Below are positions 46,983 through 55,900 of a stretch of 64,000 bases of DNA, piece after piece. The stretch comes from Segatella copri (GTDB lineage Bacteria > Bacteroidota > Bacteroidia > Bacteroidales > Bacteroidaceae): NCBI RefSeq assembly GCF_949820605.1, contig NZ_CATKVU010000006.1, forward strand, positions 1,906,501 through 1,970,500, written 5' to 3'. The position numbers and the translations under genes were made by a program. The notes beneath the pieces were generated by a model. It worked only from the letters and a program-made list of their open reading frames with translations. It made no database searches and had not been told where the DNA came from. How positions within the stretch are numbered: the first letter of the stretch is position 1; every line of letters begins with the position of its first letter.

Positions 46983-48386
46983 ATGAAGAAGATTTTAATA
47001 GCTCTATTGGTCTGTTTCTCATTTGTGACAGCCAATGCCAAAGATTACAGTAAGTATTATCAGAACTTACCAGTTCAGATGCAGCAACCAACATTGCCTA
47101 GCATCCCAGACAATCATGTCAGTATCTTGGAATGTGGCGGTAATGGTGACGGACTCACCATGAATACCCAGGCATTCGCCAAAGCCATCAGCAAACTGAA
47201 CAAGATGGGCGGCGGTCATCTTAATGTGCCTGCAGGTATCTACCTCACCGGTCTCATCTCACTGAAGGACAATATTGACCTGCATCTGGAAAAGAATGCC
47301 ATCATCGTTCTTTCAGAAGACAAGAACGACCACTTCAAGATAGACGAGACTACGGGAAAGAAAGAAAACCGTGCAACTCCAGCCATCAATGCCAGCAAGA
47401 GAAAGAACATCTCTATCACAGGCGAGGGCACCATTGACGGAAACGGAGAATGGTGGAGACCGGTAAAGCGCAGTAAGGTTAGTGACGTAGAATGGAAAGA
47501 ATTCCAGGCTATGGGCGGAACACTGAATGAGAAGGGTGACATCTGGTATCCATTCAATCTGAAACATCAACCTAACGTGGCAGAGAATATGGATACACAG
47601 GAGAAAACCCGAACACACATGATCAGATTCACCAGTTGCGAGAATGTGCTCGTACAGGGTGTTACACTTCTGAATAGTCCTAAATTCCATATCATCCCTA
47701 CCCGATGCAAGAATGTGACTATCGACGGAATCACCGTAAAATGCCCTTGGAATGCCCAAAATGGTGATGCGATTGATATCTCCAGCTGTAAGGATGTACT
47801 CATCGTAAACAATGTGATTGATGCCGGTGATGATGGTATCTGCATGAAGGGTGGCGCCGGCGCAGCAGGTGTGGCTGCAGGTCCTTGTGAAAACATCAAT
47901 ATCCAGGACAACACCGTATACCATGCCCATGGAGGTTTTGTTATCGGCAGCGAGTTCTCTGGCGGCATGAAGAATATTGTTGTTCGCAACAATACTTTCC
48001 AGGGAACAGATACCGGTTTACGTTTTAAGAGTGCTGTGAAGAGAGGCGGAACATCAGAGAACATCTATATCGACCATATCTACATGACCGATATCAAGGA
48101 TGCAGCCATCACCTTTGAGACCACCTATTTTGATAACCACGTAGGTGCCAAGAAACAGACCGCTCCTGTAAAACAGGAATTCCTGCCAAACTTTCAGGAT
48201 ATCCACATGAGCAACATCTACGTACGAGGTTGCAAAACAGGTATTGAAGCACATGGTGCAGAAGGTATGGTACACGATATCACCATCAAAAACTCCAATA
48301 TCTTCTACACCAAGGAAGCCAAGAATATCGATGCTGCCTGCAAAATTCTGTTGGAAAACGTACGTTTTGAAAGTTTCGCAAAGTAA
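46983..48386 (+). CDS. Glycoside hydrolase family 28 (second copy, outside the main pectin locus)
   Basis: Probable exo-polygalacturonase or rhamnogalacturonan-type hydrolase. The 467-residue product has a signal peptide (about 1-19, ending ANAK) and a beta-helix. GH28 motifs: NGDAID at 260-265 (Asp262), GDDGI at 282-286 (Asp283, Asp284), HGG at 316-318 and GLRFKS near 344. The NGDAID form and the length match exo-acting or periplasmic members better than the NTDG-type enzyme at 16733. It stands alone between tRNA-Phe and trmO, with no SusCD genes and no AAWCGTTTWCGT element. No clear promoter is seen in the 80 nt after the tRNA terminator. Confidence 0.9.
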   Translation: MKKILIALLVCFSFVTANAKDYSKYYQNLPVQMQQPTLPSIPDNHVSILECGGNGDGLTMNTQAFAKAISKLNKMGGGHLNVPAGIYLTGLISLKDNIDLHLEKNAIIVLSEDKNDHFKIDETTGKKENRATPAINASKRKNISITGEGTIDGNGEWWRPVKRSKVSDVEWKEFQAMGGTLNEKGDIWYPFNLKHQPNVAENMDTQEKTRTHMIRFTSCENVLVQGVTLLNSPKFHIIPTRCKNVTIDGITVKCPWNAQNGDAIDISSCKDVLIVNNVIDAGDDGICMKGGAGAAGVAAGPCENINIQDNTVYHAHGGFVIGSEFSGGMKNIVVRNNTFQGTDTGLRFKSAVKRGGTSENIYIDHIYMTDIKDAAITFETTYFDNHVGAKKQTAPVKQEFLPNFQDIHMSNIYVRGCKTGIEAHGAEGMVHDITIKNSNIFYTKEAKNIDAACKILLENVRFESFAK

Positions 48387-48411
48387 ATTTTCGACTCAAC
48401 ATTCAAGAAAT

Positions 48412-49092
48412 CTACTTGACAACAGTAAGCGTATGATTGCAAACCGTAAAATGAATATCAAGACCCTCATAAGGCATTCCATAGACCTTATGAGGGTCTT
48501 TCTGGTAATGCGGACGGGGATCTTGGGCAAGTACCTCTTTCAATATTTCAATCTTTTCTGCATTCAATCCCTGCAGACGCAGATGCCTGTCTACATCTCC
48601 AGAAATCTCTACATCAAGTTTCTGCCATTTGCGGTCATCAACAAAACCGCTCCTTGCCCCAGGATGAGAATCGGCATACACCACATACGGCTTGATGTCA
48701 AATATCGGTGTTTTGTCCATAAGATCAGCTCCCTTAACATGAATGACAGGACCATGAGGAGTCTCCCATTCGATATGAGAAATTTTTACCGATGAAAGAC
48801 CTATATTATTGGGACGGAAAGGACTTCGAGTGGCAAAGACACCCACTTTCTCATTGCCTCCCAACACAGGAGGACGAACAACCGGACTGTGCGCTTTGTG
48901 CCTATTGGCTGAAAATTCCCAAATCAGCCAAAGATAATCAAAGCCCTCCATGCCACGCAGCGCATCAGGGTTACGAAATTCGGGTTCAAAAACAATCTGT
49001 CCTTCCAGTTCTGCTACCAATCCAGCCTGTTTGGGTATGCCAAACTTGCTACTGAAGGGAGAACGAAAATATGCTATTGGTTTTATCTCCAT
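48412..49092 (-). CDS. tRNA (N6-threonylcarbamoyladenosine-N6)-methyltransferase TrmO
   Basis: Methylates t6A37 of tRNA using SAM. The 226-residue product has the TrmO/UPF0066 barrel with FRSPFSSKFGIPKQAGL near residue 10, FATRSPFRPNNIGLS (85-99; the family signature RPNxIG region) and KPYVVYADSHPGA near 147. Length is usual. It is convergent with the GH28 gene, with 25 nt between stop codons. A perfect 15-bp inverted repeat lies inside its 3' part (48460-48500). Confidence 0.92.
   Translation of the reverse strand: MEIKPIAYFRSPFSSKFGIPKQAGLVAELEGQIVFEPEFRNPDALRGMEGFDYLWLIWEFSANRHKAHSPVVRPPVLGGNEKVGVFATRSPFRPNNIGLSSVKISHIEWETPHGPVIHVKGADLMDKTPIFDIKPYVVYADSHPGARSGFVDDRKWQKLDVEISGDVDRHLRLQGLNAEKIEILKEVLAQDPRPHYQKDPHKVYGMPYEGLDIHFTVCNHTLTVVK
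48460..48500. repeat. Perfect 15-bp inverted repeat inside trmO
   Basis: AAGACCCTCATAAGG (48460-48474) and CCTTATGAGGGTCTT (48486-48500) with an 11-nt loop. On the plus strand it could act as the end of the convergent GH28 transcript, which has no other terminator. Confidence 0.65.
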
Positions 49093-49147
49093 ATTTACTA
49101 ATTATTACACCTTAATTATATATAAGACGAAAAAAGGCATGAATTAT

Positions 49148-49178
49148 TTTGCCGTATGCACAAAATAATGTACCTTTG
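49148..49178 (+). promoter_or_regulatory. Promoter of thyX
   Basis: -33 TTTG (49148-49151) and -7 TACCTTTG (49171-49178), 19 bp apart, placing the start site after the ATG at 49156 and before that at 49204. Confidence 0.78.
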
Positions 49179-49203
49179 CAGACAGAACAAAAAACAAAAA
49201 GAA

Positions 49204-50079
49204 ATGAAAATACAAAGACCATCGTATGAAATCTGGTTACAGAAACCAGGTGAGCTCGGTATCTACCAGCAGATAGAACGAGCAGGAAGAGTATGCTATA
49301 AAAGTGAGAATAATACCACTGTGAATTCTGCCAAACCTTTCGTGGATCGGATGGTGCAGAGTGAACACTTTGCCATGCTGGAACATGGAACCGTATATCT
49401 GGTATGCAAACATGGAGAGTTGCCGCTTTATACCCACAACAAGTTCTCACGTCTGAAAACTTTAGACGGCAAAGACTATATTACAACCAATCTCCGAGTA
49501 TTGGCAGAAAACAAGGCGATGGATGATTTGAAATACCTCAGCAACTATGAAGAAGGTAAGCACGAACTCCGTATTACCGTTCATTTTACTACTCAGATTT
49601 CCATAACCCGAGAATATAACCGTCATCGTGCCAACTCTATGGCAGAGCAGAGTACCCGATACTGCAACTATTCGAAGAATAAGTTTGATAACGAGATTAC
49701 CATCAACCTGCCTACATGGGTAGAAGCAGAAGGCTTCGATGGTTCACAAGATCCCAGCGACTACCGAATAGAAGATATGTGTGCTGACATTGCAGAAGGA
49801 AGAACTGCAGAATGGAGTAAACTCACAACTTGGATATTCGCCAATCAGGCTGCCGAATATGCCTACATGAAACTGATAGAGGCAGGTTGCAAACCACAGG
49901 AAGCACGAGCCATCCTACCATTGGACTGCAACACAGAACTGGTTCATACCGCTTTCGTGAGTGACTGGAAACATTTCTTCGACCTTCGCGCATTAGGTAC
50001 TACCGGTGCACCACATCCTGATGCCAAGATTTTAGCCTTGCCACTGATGGAAGAGTTTAAGCAGAAAGGTTACCTATAA
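49204..50079 (+). CDS. thyX: Flavin-dependent thymidylate synthase ThyX
   Basis: Makes dTMP from dUMP using FAD and methylene-tetrahydrofolate. The start at 49204 (MKIQRPSYEIW) is chosen because the earlier ATG at 49156 is inside the promoter. The 291-residue product has the ThyX motif RHR-x7-S as RHRANSMAEQSTRY (from residue 140), plus the C-terminal ARAILPLDCNTELVHT (R-x3-LP region). The dCMP deaminase at 62931 supplies dUMP in the same pathway. No ThyA is in this window. Confidence 0.95.
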   Translation: MKIQRPSYEIWLQKPGELGIYQQIERAGRVCYKSENNTTVNSAKPFVDRMVQSEHFAMLEHGTVYLVCKHGELPLYTHNKFSRLKTLDGKDYITTNLRVLAENKAMDDLKYLSNYEEGKHELRITVHFTTQISITREYNRHRANSMAEQSTRYCNYSKNKFDNEITINLPTWVEAEGFDGSQDPSDYRIEDMCADIAEGRTAEWSKLTTWIFANQAAEYAYMKLIEAGCKPQEARAILPLDCNTELVHTAFVSDWKHFFDLRALGTTGAPHPDAKILALPLMEEFKQKGYL

Positions 50080-50155
50080 GGTTTAAAAAAGATTAAAGCA
50101 CCCTTTCAAAATACAGATTTTCTATTCTTTTGACATAACGAATAGATATATTTTG

Positions 50156-50232
50156 TATTTTTGCAGTGTGTTTTTCATAGTATTAGATTTAAGGTTATCA
50201 AGATTGGGGCTACGGCGGTAGCCCTTTTTTAT
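50156..50232 (+). ncRNA. Candidate very short transcript (about 62 nt) with terminator
   Basis: -7 box TATTTTTG at 50156-50163 is followed by a hairpin GGGCTAC-GGCG-GTAGCCC (50207-50224) and TTTTTT (50225-50230). A TTTG at 50129-50132 is a little far (23 bp) for -33. The unit contains no ORF. The hairpin may instead be the thyX terminator. The rest of the gap 50080-50412 holds only the tRNA-Ser promoter. Confidence 0.4.
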
Positions 50233-50334
50233 TGTCTTTTTCAGCCTTACCTCTCTATTTTTTGCCGATTTTGCCACTTATTAGTCCCCAAAACGCATTT
50301 TTTTGAAGAAAAACAAAAAAAAGTTGGCAAAAAA

Positions 50335-50366
50335 TTTGGTGGAACCAGAAAATAGTAGTACCTTTG
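50335..50366 (+). promoter_or_regulatory. Promoter of tRNA-Ser
   Basis: -33 TTTG (50335-50338) and -7 TACCTTTG (50359-50366), 20 bp apart. Confidence 0.75.
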
Positions 50367-50412
50367 CAACCGCTTAAGAAAACCAAGCTATAGTCATCCA
50401 GACTAAAACAAT

Positions 50413-50497
50413 GGAGAGATGGTAGAGTGGTCGATTACAACGGTCTTGAAAACCGTCGTACCGAGAGGTACCGGGGGTTCGAATCCCTCTCTCTCCG
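50413..50497 (+). tRNA. tRNA-Ser (anticodon TGA)
   Basis: Acceptor GGAGAGA pairs with TCTCTCC; anticodon stem ACGGT/ACCGT with loop CTTGAAA gives TGA; a long class II variable arm (GTACCGAGAGGTAC) and a T arm with GGTTCGAATCC are present. 85 nt, discriminator G, CCA not encoded. Confidence 0.97.
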
Positions 50498-50501
50498 CAA
50501 G

Positions 50502-50535
50502 AGCCTTCTGAAAGAAATTTCAGAAGGCTTTTTTT
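50502..50535 (+). terminator. Terminator of tRNA-Ser
   Basis: AGCCTTCTGAAA (50502-50513), loop GAAA, TTTCAGAAGGCT (50518-50529), then a T-run. Perfect 12-bp stem. Confidence 0.92.
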
Positions 50536-50616
50536 ATTTTCGTATTTGTATATTTCCTTCATATTCATTCACTATCCACGACAAGAAGACTTCAAATGCA
50601 AAATTATGCTATATTA

Positions 50617-50648
50617 TTTGGTCATATCAAAGAAAACATGTAACTTTG
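50617..50648 (+). promoter_or_regulatory. Promoter of the radical SAM-thiD-thiE operon
   Basis: -33 TTTG (50617-50620) and -7 TAACTTTG (50641-50648), 20 bp apart. The leader is only about 30 nt, so there is no room for a TPP riboswitch. Confidence 0.78.
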
Positions 50649-50684
50649 CTAAAAAGTAAGCTATATGCAAGAAAAGACAAGACA

Positions 50685-51581
50685 ATGATAGATCGCTGTT
50701 ACATAGAAATCACTAATACATGTAATCTCAACTGCCACTTCTGTCCAAAACATACAAGAAAGAAAAGACAGTTGAGTGCTGAGGAATTCGACCTGCTCAC
50801 CGACAAGATACGCGGGAAGGTCTGTTTCCTATATTTCCACATTATGGGCGAACCCCTACTACACCCTCTTCTACCCGAATTTATCAATATGGCAAGAGAG
50901 AAAGGTTTCAAAACCGTACTTACATCCAACGGCACTCTGCTACCCAAAGCTATGGATCTCCTTTATACACTTCCCCACAAAATACAGCTCTCGCTCCACT
51001 CACACGAGAGTAATGCCAAGGGAGAGCTTGCCAGTTACATGAACGAGGTAATGACTTTTTCAACCCAAGCAGCAGAGAAAGAAACCTGCATAGTTCTCAG
51101 ACTTTGGAACCAAGGAGGAAAAGACCGGGAAAATGAAGAAGTAATGGAGCACATCGAAAAATTTGTTCCCAAACCCTGGAAAGAACGACCTGACGGTTAC
51201 AGACTTACCAATAATCTCTATCTGGAGTTTGACAGGAAATTCGAATGGCCCAACTTTGATAACCATATCGAAGAAAAGGAAATGATAAAAGAAAATCAGA
51301 AATCAGGTATCAGAGAAGAAAAAAGAGAAGTTTTCTGTAAAGCCCTACTCAAGCAGATAGGCGTATTGGCAGACGGAACATTGGTACCCTGCTGCTTGGA
51401 CCACAACGGAGATGTAGCACTTGGGAACCTGCTTGAACAATCGCTGGAAGAAATTCTGGCTTCACCCCGTGCCCAAGCCATGATAGAAGGTTTCAAGCAC
51501 CATCAAGCCACAGAACATCTCTGTGAGACCTGTGAATCAGCCCTGGTAAGAAACAGTTTTAGAGGAAAAGCAAGAAGTTAA
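50685..51581 (+). CDS. Radical SAM/SPASM domain protein
   Basis: Fe-S radical enzyme, substrate unknown. The start at 50685 (MIDRCYIEITNTCNL) lies just after the promoter; a longer open frame running back into tRNA-Ser is not used. The 298-residue product has the CxxxCxxC cluster motif CNLNCHFC (Cys13, 17, 20) and a C-terminal SPASM-type cysteine region (FCKALLKQIGVLADGTLVPC then CCLDHNGDVALGNL and HLCETCESALVRN). It is 8 nt before thiD, so it is co-transcribed with thiamine genes; that link does not prove a thiamine role. It is not ThiC or ThiH by sequence. Confidence 0.85.
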   Translation: MIDRCYIEITNTCNLNCHFCPKHTRKKRQLSAEEFDLLTDKIRGKVCFLYFHIMGEPLLHPLLPEFINMAREKGFKTVLTSNGTLLPKAMDLLYTLPHKIQLSLHSHESNAKGELASYMNEVMTFSTQAAEKETCIVLRLWNQGGKDRENEEVMEHIEKFVPKPWKERPDGYRLTNNLYLEFDRKFEWPNFDNHIEEKEMIKENQKSGIREEKREVFCKALLKQIGVLADGTLVPCCLDHNGDVALGNLLEQSLEEILASPRAQAMIEGFKHHQATEHLCETCESALVRNSFRGKARS

Positions 51582-51589
51582 TAGGAATT

Positions 51590-52411
51590 ATGAAATATTA
51601 TACAGCAATGACAATAGCTGGCTCAGACAGTTGCGGAGGAGCCGGCGTACAAGCTGACATCAAGACAATGTCAGCACTAGGCGTATATGCCGCATCGGCC
51701 ATTACAGCCATTACCGTACAGAACACCCTGGGAGTTTATGCCATCCAAGACATCAACCCCGAAATAGTAAAGGGCCAGATAGAAGCTGTGATGGACGACA
51801 TCCACCCAGATGCCATCAAAGTAGGTATGGTTAACGACCGTACCACTATCCAGGCTATTGCTGAAGCCCTGAAAAGATACCAAGGGGAATACCAGCATCT
51901 CATCATTGACCCAGTGATGGTTTCCACCAGTGGTTGCAGACTCATGCAGGAGGACGCTCTCAGCATTTTCATACAGGAGTTATTACCACTAGCTACCCTG
52001 CTAACACCTAACATCCCGGAAGCAGAGATACTGGCAGGAATGAAGATACAGAATAAGGAAGACATCCAGAACGCAGCTTTAGCCATCAGTAAGTTAGGCT
52101 GTAAATATGTACTCATCAAAGGCGGCCATTTCCAGGGAGCAGAAAAGATTGATTACCTCTTCGAAGACGGAAAACCTATTACCAGTTATCGAGGCCTTAG
52201 CGTAAACACACGCAATACCCACGGTACAGGTTGCACCCTATCCTCAGCCATCACTTCTTATCTGGCAAGAGAAATGGATATGAATACAGCTATCGCCATG
52301 GCAAAAACCTATCTTTCAGGCGCAATTCTGGCAGGAAAAGATGTACAGATAGGAAAAGGTCATGGTCCGGTGAATCATTTCTATGAACCCAAGGCACTGT
52401 TTATCAAATAA
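51590..52411 (+). CDS. thiD: Hydroxymethylpyrimidine (phosphate) kinase
   Basis: Phosphorylates the HMP half of thiamine in two steps. The 273-residue product has TIAGSDSCGGAGVQADIK near residue 8, DPVMVSTSGCRLM near 107, PNIPEAEILAG near 143 and the anion-hole NTHGTGCTLSSAI (205-217). Usual length. Second gene of the operon; thiE-like gene follows after 41 nt. Confidence 0.95.
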   Translation: MKYYTAMTIAGSDSCGGAGVQADIKTMSALGVYAASAITAITVQNTLGVYAIQDINPEIVKGQIEAVMDDIHPDAIKVGMVNDRTTIQAIAEALKRYQGEYQHLIIDPVMVSTSGCRLMQEDALSIFIQELLPLATLLTPNIPEAEILAGMKIQNKEDIQNAALAISKLGCKYVLIKGGHFQGAEKIDYLFEDGKPITSYRGLSVNTRNTHGTGCTLSSAITSYLAREMDMNTAIAMAKTYLSGAILAGKDVQIGKGHGPVNHFYEPKALFIK

Positions 52412-52452
52412 CAGCCAACACCTTTATATAAAGAAATAAAATCACAACGAAT

Positions 52453-53133
52453 ATGAAATGGATAGTAATCACTCTGCCCGATTTTATAGAGAATGAATCA
52501 ACCTATATCAACCAACTCTTTAAAGCAGGTACAGACCTGCTACATCTGCGCAAACCAGAATCAAATATAGAGGAGTGTAGGCAACTGATACAGGAAATCG
52601 ACAAGAAATGGCATAAAAAGATCGTAGTACACGATCACTTCGAACTATGTCAGGAATTTCATCTTCATGGTATTCACCTTAACAGAAGAAACCACGAGAT
52701 TCCAAAAGGCTTTCAAGGAAGCATCTCACAATCCTGCCATAGTTTTAAGGAAGTAGAACAAGCTCTCCAGACTATATCACCCAAGAACAAAGACGAAAAG
52801 AGCGCGATTCTCAAACCTGCCTGCCATTATGTTTTCCTCAGTCCAATCTTTGACAGCATTTCAAAAAAAGGCTACAAACATTCCTTCTCTAACAAAGACT
52901 TAGAGGAAGCAGGCATCAATGGAATCATCAATGAGCGAGTAGTTGCATTGGGAGGTGTCACCCCTGAATATATTCCACAATTGAGAGCATGGAACTTTGG
53001 CGGAGGTGCTTTTTTAGGCGACGTCTGGAACAGAAGAACTGATGCAAAATGGACGGAATATCTTGCCATAATTAAGCAGAAACTTACACCCGGAAATGCC
53101 AAGAATACGCTTAACAGTTCAAACATTTGGTAG
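52453..53133 (+). CDS. Thiamine phosphate synthase-family protein
   Basis: ThiE joins the pyrimidine and thiazole halves of thiamine. The 226-residue product keeps the (beta/alpha)8 landmarks: LLHLRKPE near residue 32, VVHDHFELCQEFHLHGIHL near 58, SQSCHSFKEVEQA near 92, VFLSPIFDSISKKGY near 127 and VVALGGVTPE near 164. It is more divergent than canonical ThiE (for example HLRKPE in place of QLRxK), as in TenI-like proteins. In B. subtilis the TenI form is a thiazole tautomerase, so either role is possible; next to thiD a thiamine function is likely. Confidence 0.78.
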   Translation: MKWIVITLPDFIENESTYINQLFKAGTDLLHLRKPESNIEECRQLIQEIDKKWHKKIVVHDHFELCQEFHLHGIHLNRRNHEIPKGFQGSISQSCHSFKEVEQALQTISPKNKDEKSAILKPACHYVFLSPIFDSISKKGYKHSFSNKDLEEAGINGIINERVVALGGVTPEYIPQLRAWNFGGGAFLGDVWNRRTDAKWTEYLAIIKQKLTPGNAKNTLNSSNIW

Positions 53134-53203
53134 AGAGAAATACACTACTTTCTAATAAGACAGGCCGAATCTCAACAATAAAAATAAAAAAATGCTTTTT
53201 TAT

Positions 53204-53234
53204 TTTGTATTGTCTTCGATTTGCACTACCTTTG
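53204..53234 (+). promoter_or_regulatory. Promoter of mutS2
   Basis: -33 TTTG (53204-53207) and -7 TACCTTTG (53227-53234), 19 bp apart. The ATG at 53240 begins 6 nt after the -7 box, so the mRNA is predicted leaderless. Confidence 0.75.
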
Positions 53235-53239
53235 CACCC

Positions 53240-55813
53240 ATGATATATCCAGATAATTTTGAAAATAAGATAGGATTCAATGAAATCCGCAAGATGCTGC
53301 GCGAAAGATGCCTCTCTCCACTCGGAAAGGAACAGGTAGACAAGATGGCATTCAGCAGCGATGCAGAACAAGTTAACGAATGGCTCATGCAGGTGCGTGA
53401 GTTCCGCAGACTGATGGAGGAAGTAGAAGACTTTCCCCTACAATATTTCTATGATGTAAGGGAGAGCATCCTCCGTATCCGTGTAGAAAACAGTCACCTG
53501 GAGGAGGACGAACTGTTTGACTTGCGACGCTCACTGTCTACCATAGCAGATATGGTGAAAATATTGAATCACAGCGATGACGATGACGAGCCGGAAGACG
53601 GATGGAAAAGAGAGAAAAAATATCCCTACCCAGCCCTACATCGCCTTTCACAGGATGTAGTTACTTTTCCACAACTGATTCAGCGCATCGACCAGATACT
53701 TGACAAATTCGGCAAGATAAGAGATAATGCAACCCCTGAACTTCTTCAGATTCGCAGAGAACTGGCAAAGACAGAGGGCAGCATCTCACGTACCTTATAT
53801 AGTATATTGCGCTCGGCACAAAGTGAAGGCATCGTAGAAAAAGACGTAACCCCAACCCTGCGTGACGGCAGACTGGTTATTCCCGTCATCCCTACTCTGA
53901 AGCGCAAAATCAAAGGTATCGTACACGATGAGAGTGCCACAGGTAAAACAGTCTTTATAGAACCTACCGAGGTGGTAGAGGCAAACAACCGTGTACGTGA
54001 ACTGGAGGGTGAAGAGAGAAAAGAAATCATCCGCATCCTCACCGACTTTACCAACAAGGTACGCCCATATTCCAAGGAAATTCTGGACAGCTACCGCTTT
54101 CTTGCCATCATTGACCTGATACAAGCCAAGCAAAAACTGGCTGATATCTTCAAAGCCATAGAACCCGAGGTAGAAGACCACCCACACATAGACTGGACCC
54201 GTGCGATACACCCATTATTGCAGCTATCTCTACAGAAAAAAAACGAGAAAGTAGTTCCGTTGGATATCATGCTTACACAGGACAAACGCATTCTTATCAT
54301 CTCCGGTCCAAATGCAGGCGGCAAATCTGTCTGTCTGAAAACCGTCGGATTATTACAGTATATGCTGCAATGCGGTTTGAGCATCCCTGTAAGTGAGCGT
54401 TCAAAGACAGGTGTTTTCCAGAACATCATGATTGATATCGGTGACGAACAGAGTCTGGAGAATGACTTGAGTACCTACTCGTCTCATCTTCTGAACATGA
54501 AGAATATGATGAAGGCAGCCAATGGCGAGACCATCATTCTGATAGATGAGTTTGGTACAGGTACAGAGCCAGGCATCGGAGGTGCTATCGCCGAAGCTGT
54601 ACTCGACAAGTTCTGCAAGCAGCAAGCTTATGGTGTGATTACCACCCACTATCAGAACCTGAAGCATTTTGCCGACAGCCATGAAGGAGTGGTTAACGGC
54701 GCCATGCTCTACGACCGCCATGAGATGAAAGCCCTCTTCCAATTAGCTATCGGCAGACCAGGTTCTTCTTTCGCTATCGAAATTGCAAGAAAGATAGGAT
54801 TACCCGAAGAAGTAATCAAGGAAGCATCAGATATCGTTGGTTCTGAATACATTCAAAGCGACAAGTATCTTCAGGATATTGTTCGTGACAAGCGATATTG
54901 GGAAAACAAACGCCAGAATATCCATCAGCGTGAAAAAGACATGGAGAAAACAATCTCCAAGTACGAAAACGACATAGAGGATATTGAGCGAAGCAGAAAG
55001 GCAATTCTCAAAAAGGCAAAAGAAGAAGCCGCAGAACTTCTGAAAGAAAGTAACAAGAGAATCGAAAACGCCATCCGGGAAATCAAAGAAAGCCAGGCTG
55101 AAAAAGAAGAAACCCGCCGTATCCGTCAGGAACTTGATACCTTCAAGCAAGAAGTTCAAGAAATTGATACCAAGGAGACCGATGACAAAATTGCCCGCAA
55201 GATAGCCCAGATTCAACAACGCAAAGAACGCCATGCCAAGCGCCAGGCTGAAAAGAAAGAGAATCAGGAAAAGGCTGCAGCAGCACTGAGGAATGCACAG
55301 AACAAGACTCAAGCAGATAGTAAACGTGATATTCAGATTGGCGATACGGTGCGCATCAAGGGACTGACTACTGTCGGAAAGATAGAAAACATTACTGGAG
55401 ATACAGCAACTGCCGTATTTGGAGGAATGAGAACTAAGATGCGCCTGAACCGTCTGGAGCATGCCACAACTCCTATTGAAAATGCAGACAAGACAGAAGA
55501 GCGCAAGGAAAATCTGGCTTCATACGGTATCAGTAAGGAAACCAGAAAGACCATTGACTCACATAAATCCAACTTCCACCAGGATCTGGACGTTCGCGGA
55601 ATGCGAGGCGATGAAGCACTTAATGCGGTACAATACTTCATCGATGACGCTATCCTGGTAGGAATGCCAAGAGTCAGAATCCTTCACGGAAAGGGAAATG
55701 GCATCCTAAGACAGCTCATTCGCCAATATCTGAGTAGTGTGCCTAATGTGACCCATTATGCAGATGAACACGTACAATTTGGCGGATCAGGCATTACGGT
55801 AGTCGATTTTTAG
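53240..55813 (+). CDS. mutS2: Endonuclease MutS2 with Smr domain
   Basis: MutS-like ATPase acting on branched DNA or on collided ribosomes in species studied. The start at 53240 (MIYPDNFENKIGFNEIR) matches the family N-terminus; an ATG at 53192 lies upstream of the promoter. The 857-residue product has the core and lever (about 1-300), Walker A GPNAGGKS (356-363), Walker B IILIDEFGTGTEPGIGG near 433, a long coiled coil (about 540-690, rich in K and E), a KOW-like segment (IQIGDTVRIKG) and the C-terminal Smr domain (LDVRGMRGDEAL, ILHGKGNGILR). Confidence 0.95.
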   Translation: MIYPDNFENKIGFNEIRKMLRERCLSPLGKEQVDKMAFSSDAEQVNEWLMQVREFRRLMEEVEDFPLQYFYDVRESILRIRVENSHLEEDELFDLRRSLSTIADMVKILNHSDDDDEPEDGWKREKKYPYPALHRLSQDVVTFPQLIQRIDQILDKFGKIRDNATPELLQIRRELAKTEGSISRTLYSILRSAQSEGIVEKDVTPTLRDGRLVIPVIPTLKRKIKGIVHDESATGKTVFIEPTEVVEANNRVRELEGEERKEIIRILTDFTNKVRPYSKEILDSYRFLAIIDLIQAKQKLADIFKAIEPEVEDHPHIDWTRAIHPLLQLSLQKKNEKVVPLDIMLTQDKRILIISGPNAGGKSVCLKTVGLLQYMLQCGLSIPVSERSKTGVFQNIMIDIGDEQSLENDLSTYSSHLLNMKNMMKAANGETIILIDEFGTGTEPGIGGAIAEAVLDKFCKQQAYGVITTHYQNLKHFADSHEGVVNGAMLYDRHEMKALFQLAIGRPGSSFAIEIARKIGLPEEVIKEASDIVGSEYIQSDKYLQDIVRDKRYWENKRQNIHQREKDMEKTISKYENDIEDIERSRKAILKKAKEEAAELLKESNKRIENAIREIKESQAEKEETRRIRQELDTFKQEVQEIDTKETDDKIARKIAQIQQRKERHAKRQAEKKENQEKAAAALRNAQNKTQADSKRDIQIGDTVRIKGLTTVGKIENITGDTATAVFGGMRTKMRLNRLEHATTPIENADKTEERKENLASYGISKETRKTIDSHKSNFHQDLDVRGMRGDEALNAVQYFIDDAILVGMPRVRILHGKGNGILRQLIRQYLSSVPNVTHYADEHVQFGGSGITVVDF

Positions 55814-55852
55814 CAAACAAACGTTAAACAACTGAAGTTTTTCGGCAAAACA

Positions 55853-55884
55853 TTTGGCGGGTTCAAAGAAAAACCGTACCTTTG
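55853..55884 (+). promoter_or_regulatory. Promoter of the SRP RNA-tRNA-Thr unit
   Basis: -33 TTTG (55853-55856) and -7 TACCTTTG (55877-55884), 20 bp apart; followed by GCACCCGC. Confidence 0.78.
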
Positions 55885-55900
55885 CACCCGCTTAAAAATT

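Noticed and set aside
50427..50684. N-terminal extension of the radical SAM protein
   Set aside because: It would be read from inside tRNA-Ser and across a terminator and a promoter.
50649..50684. TPP riboswitch before the thiD operon
   Set aside because: The predicted leader is about 30 nt, too short, and no THI-box sequence was seen; none was found before thiL either.
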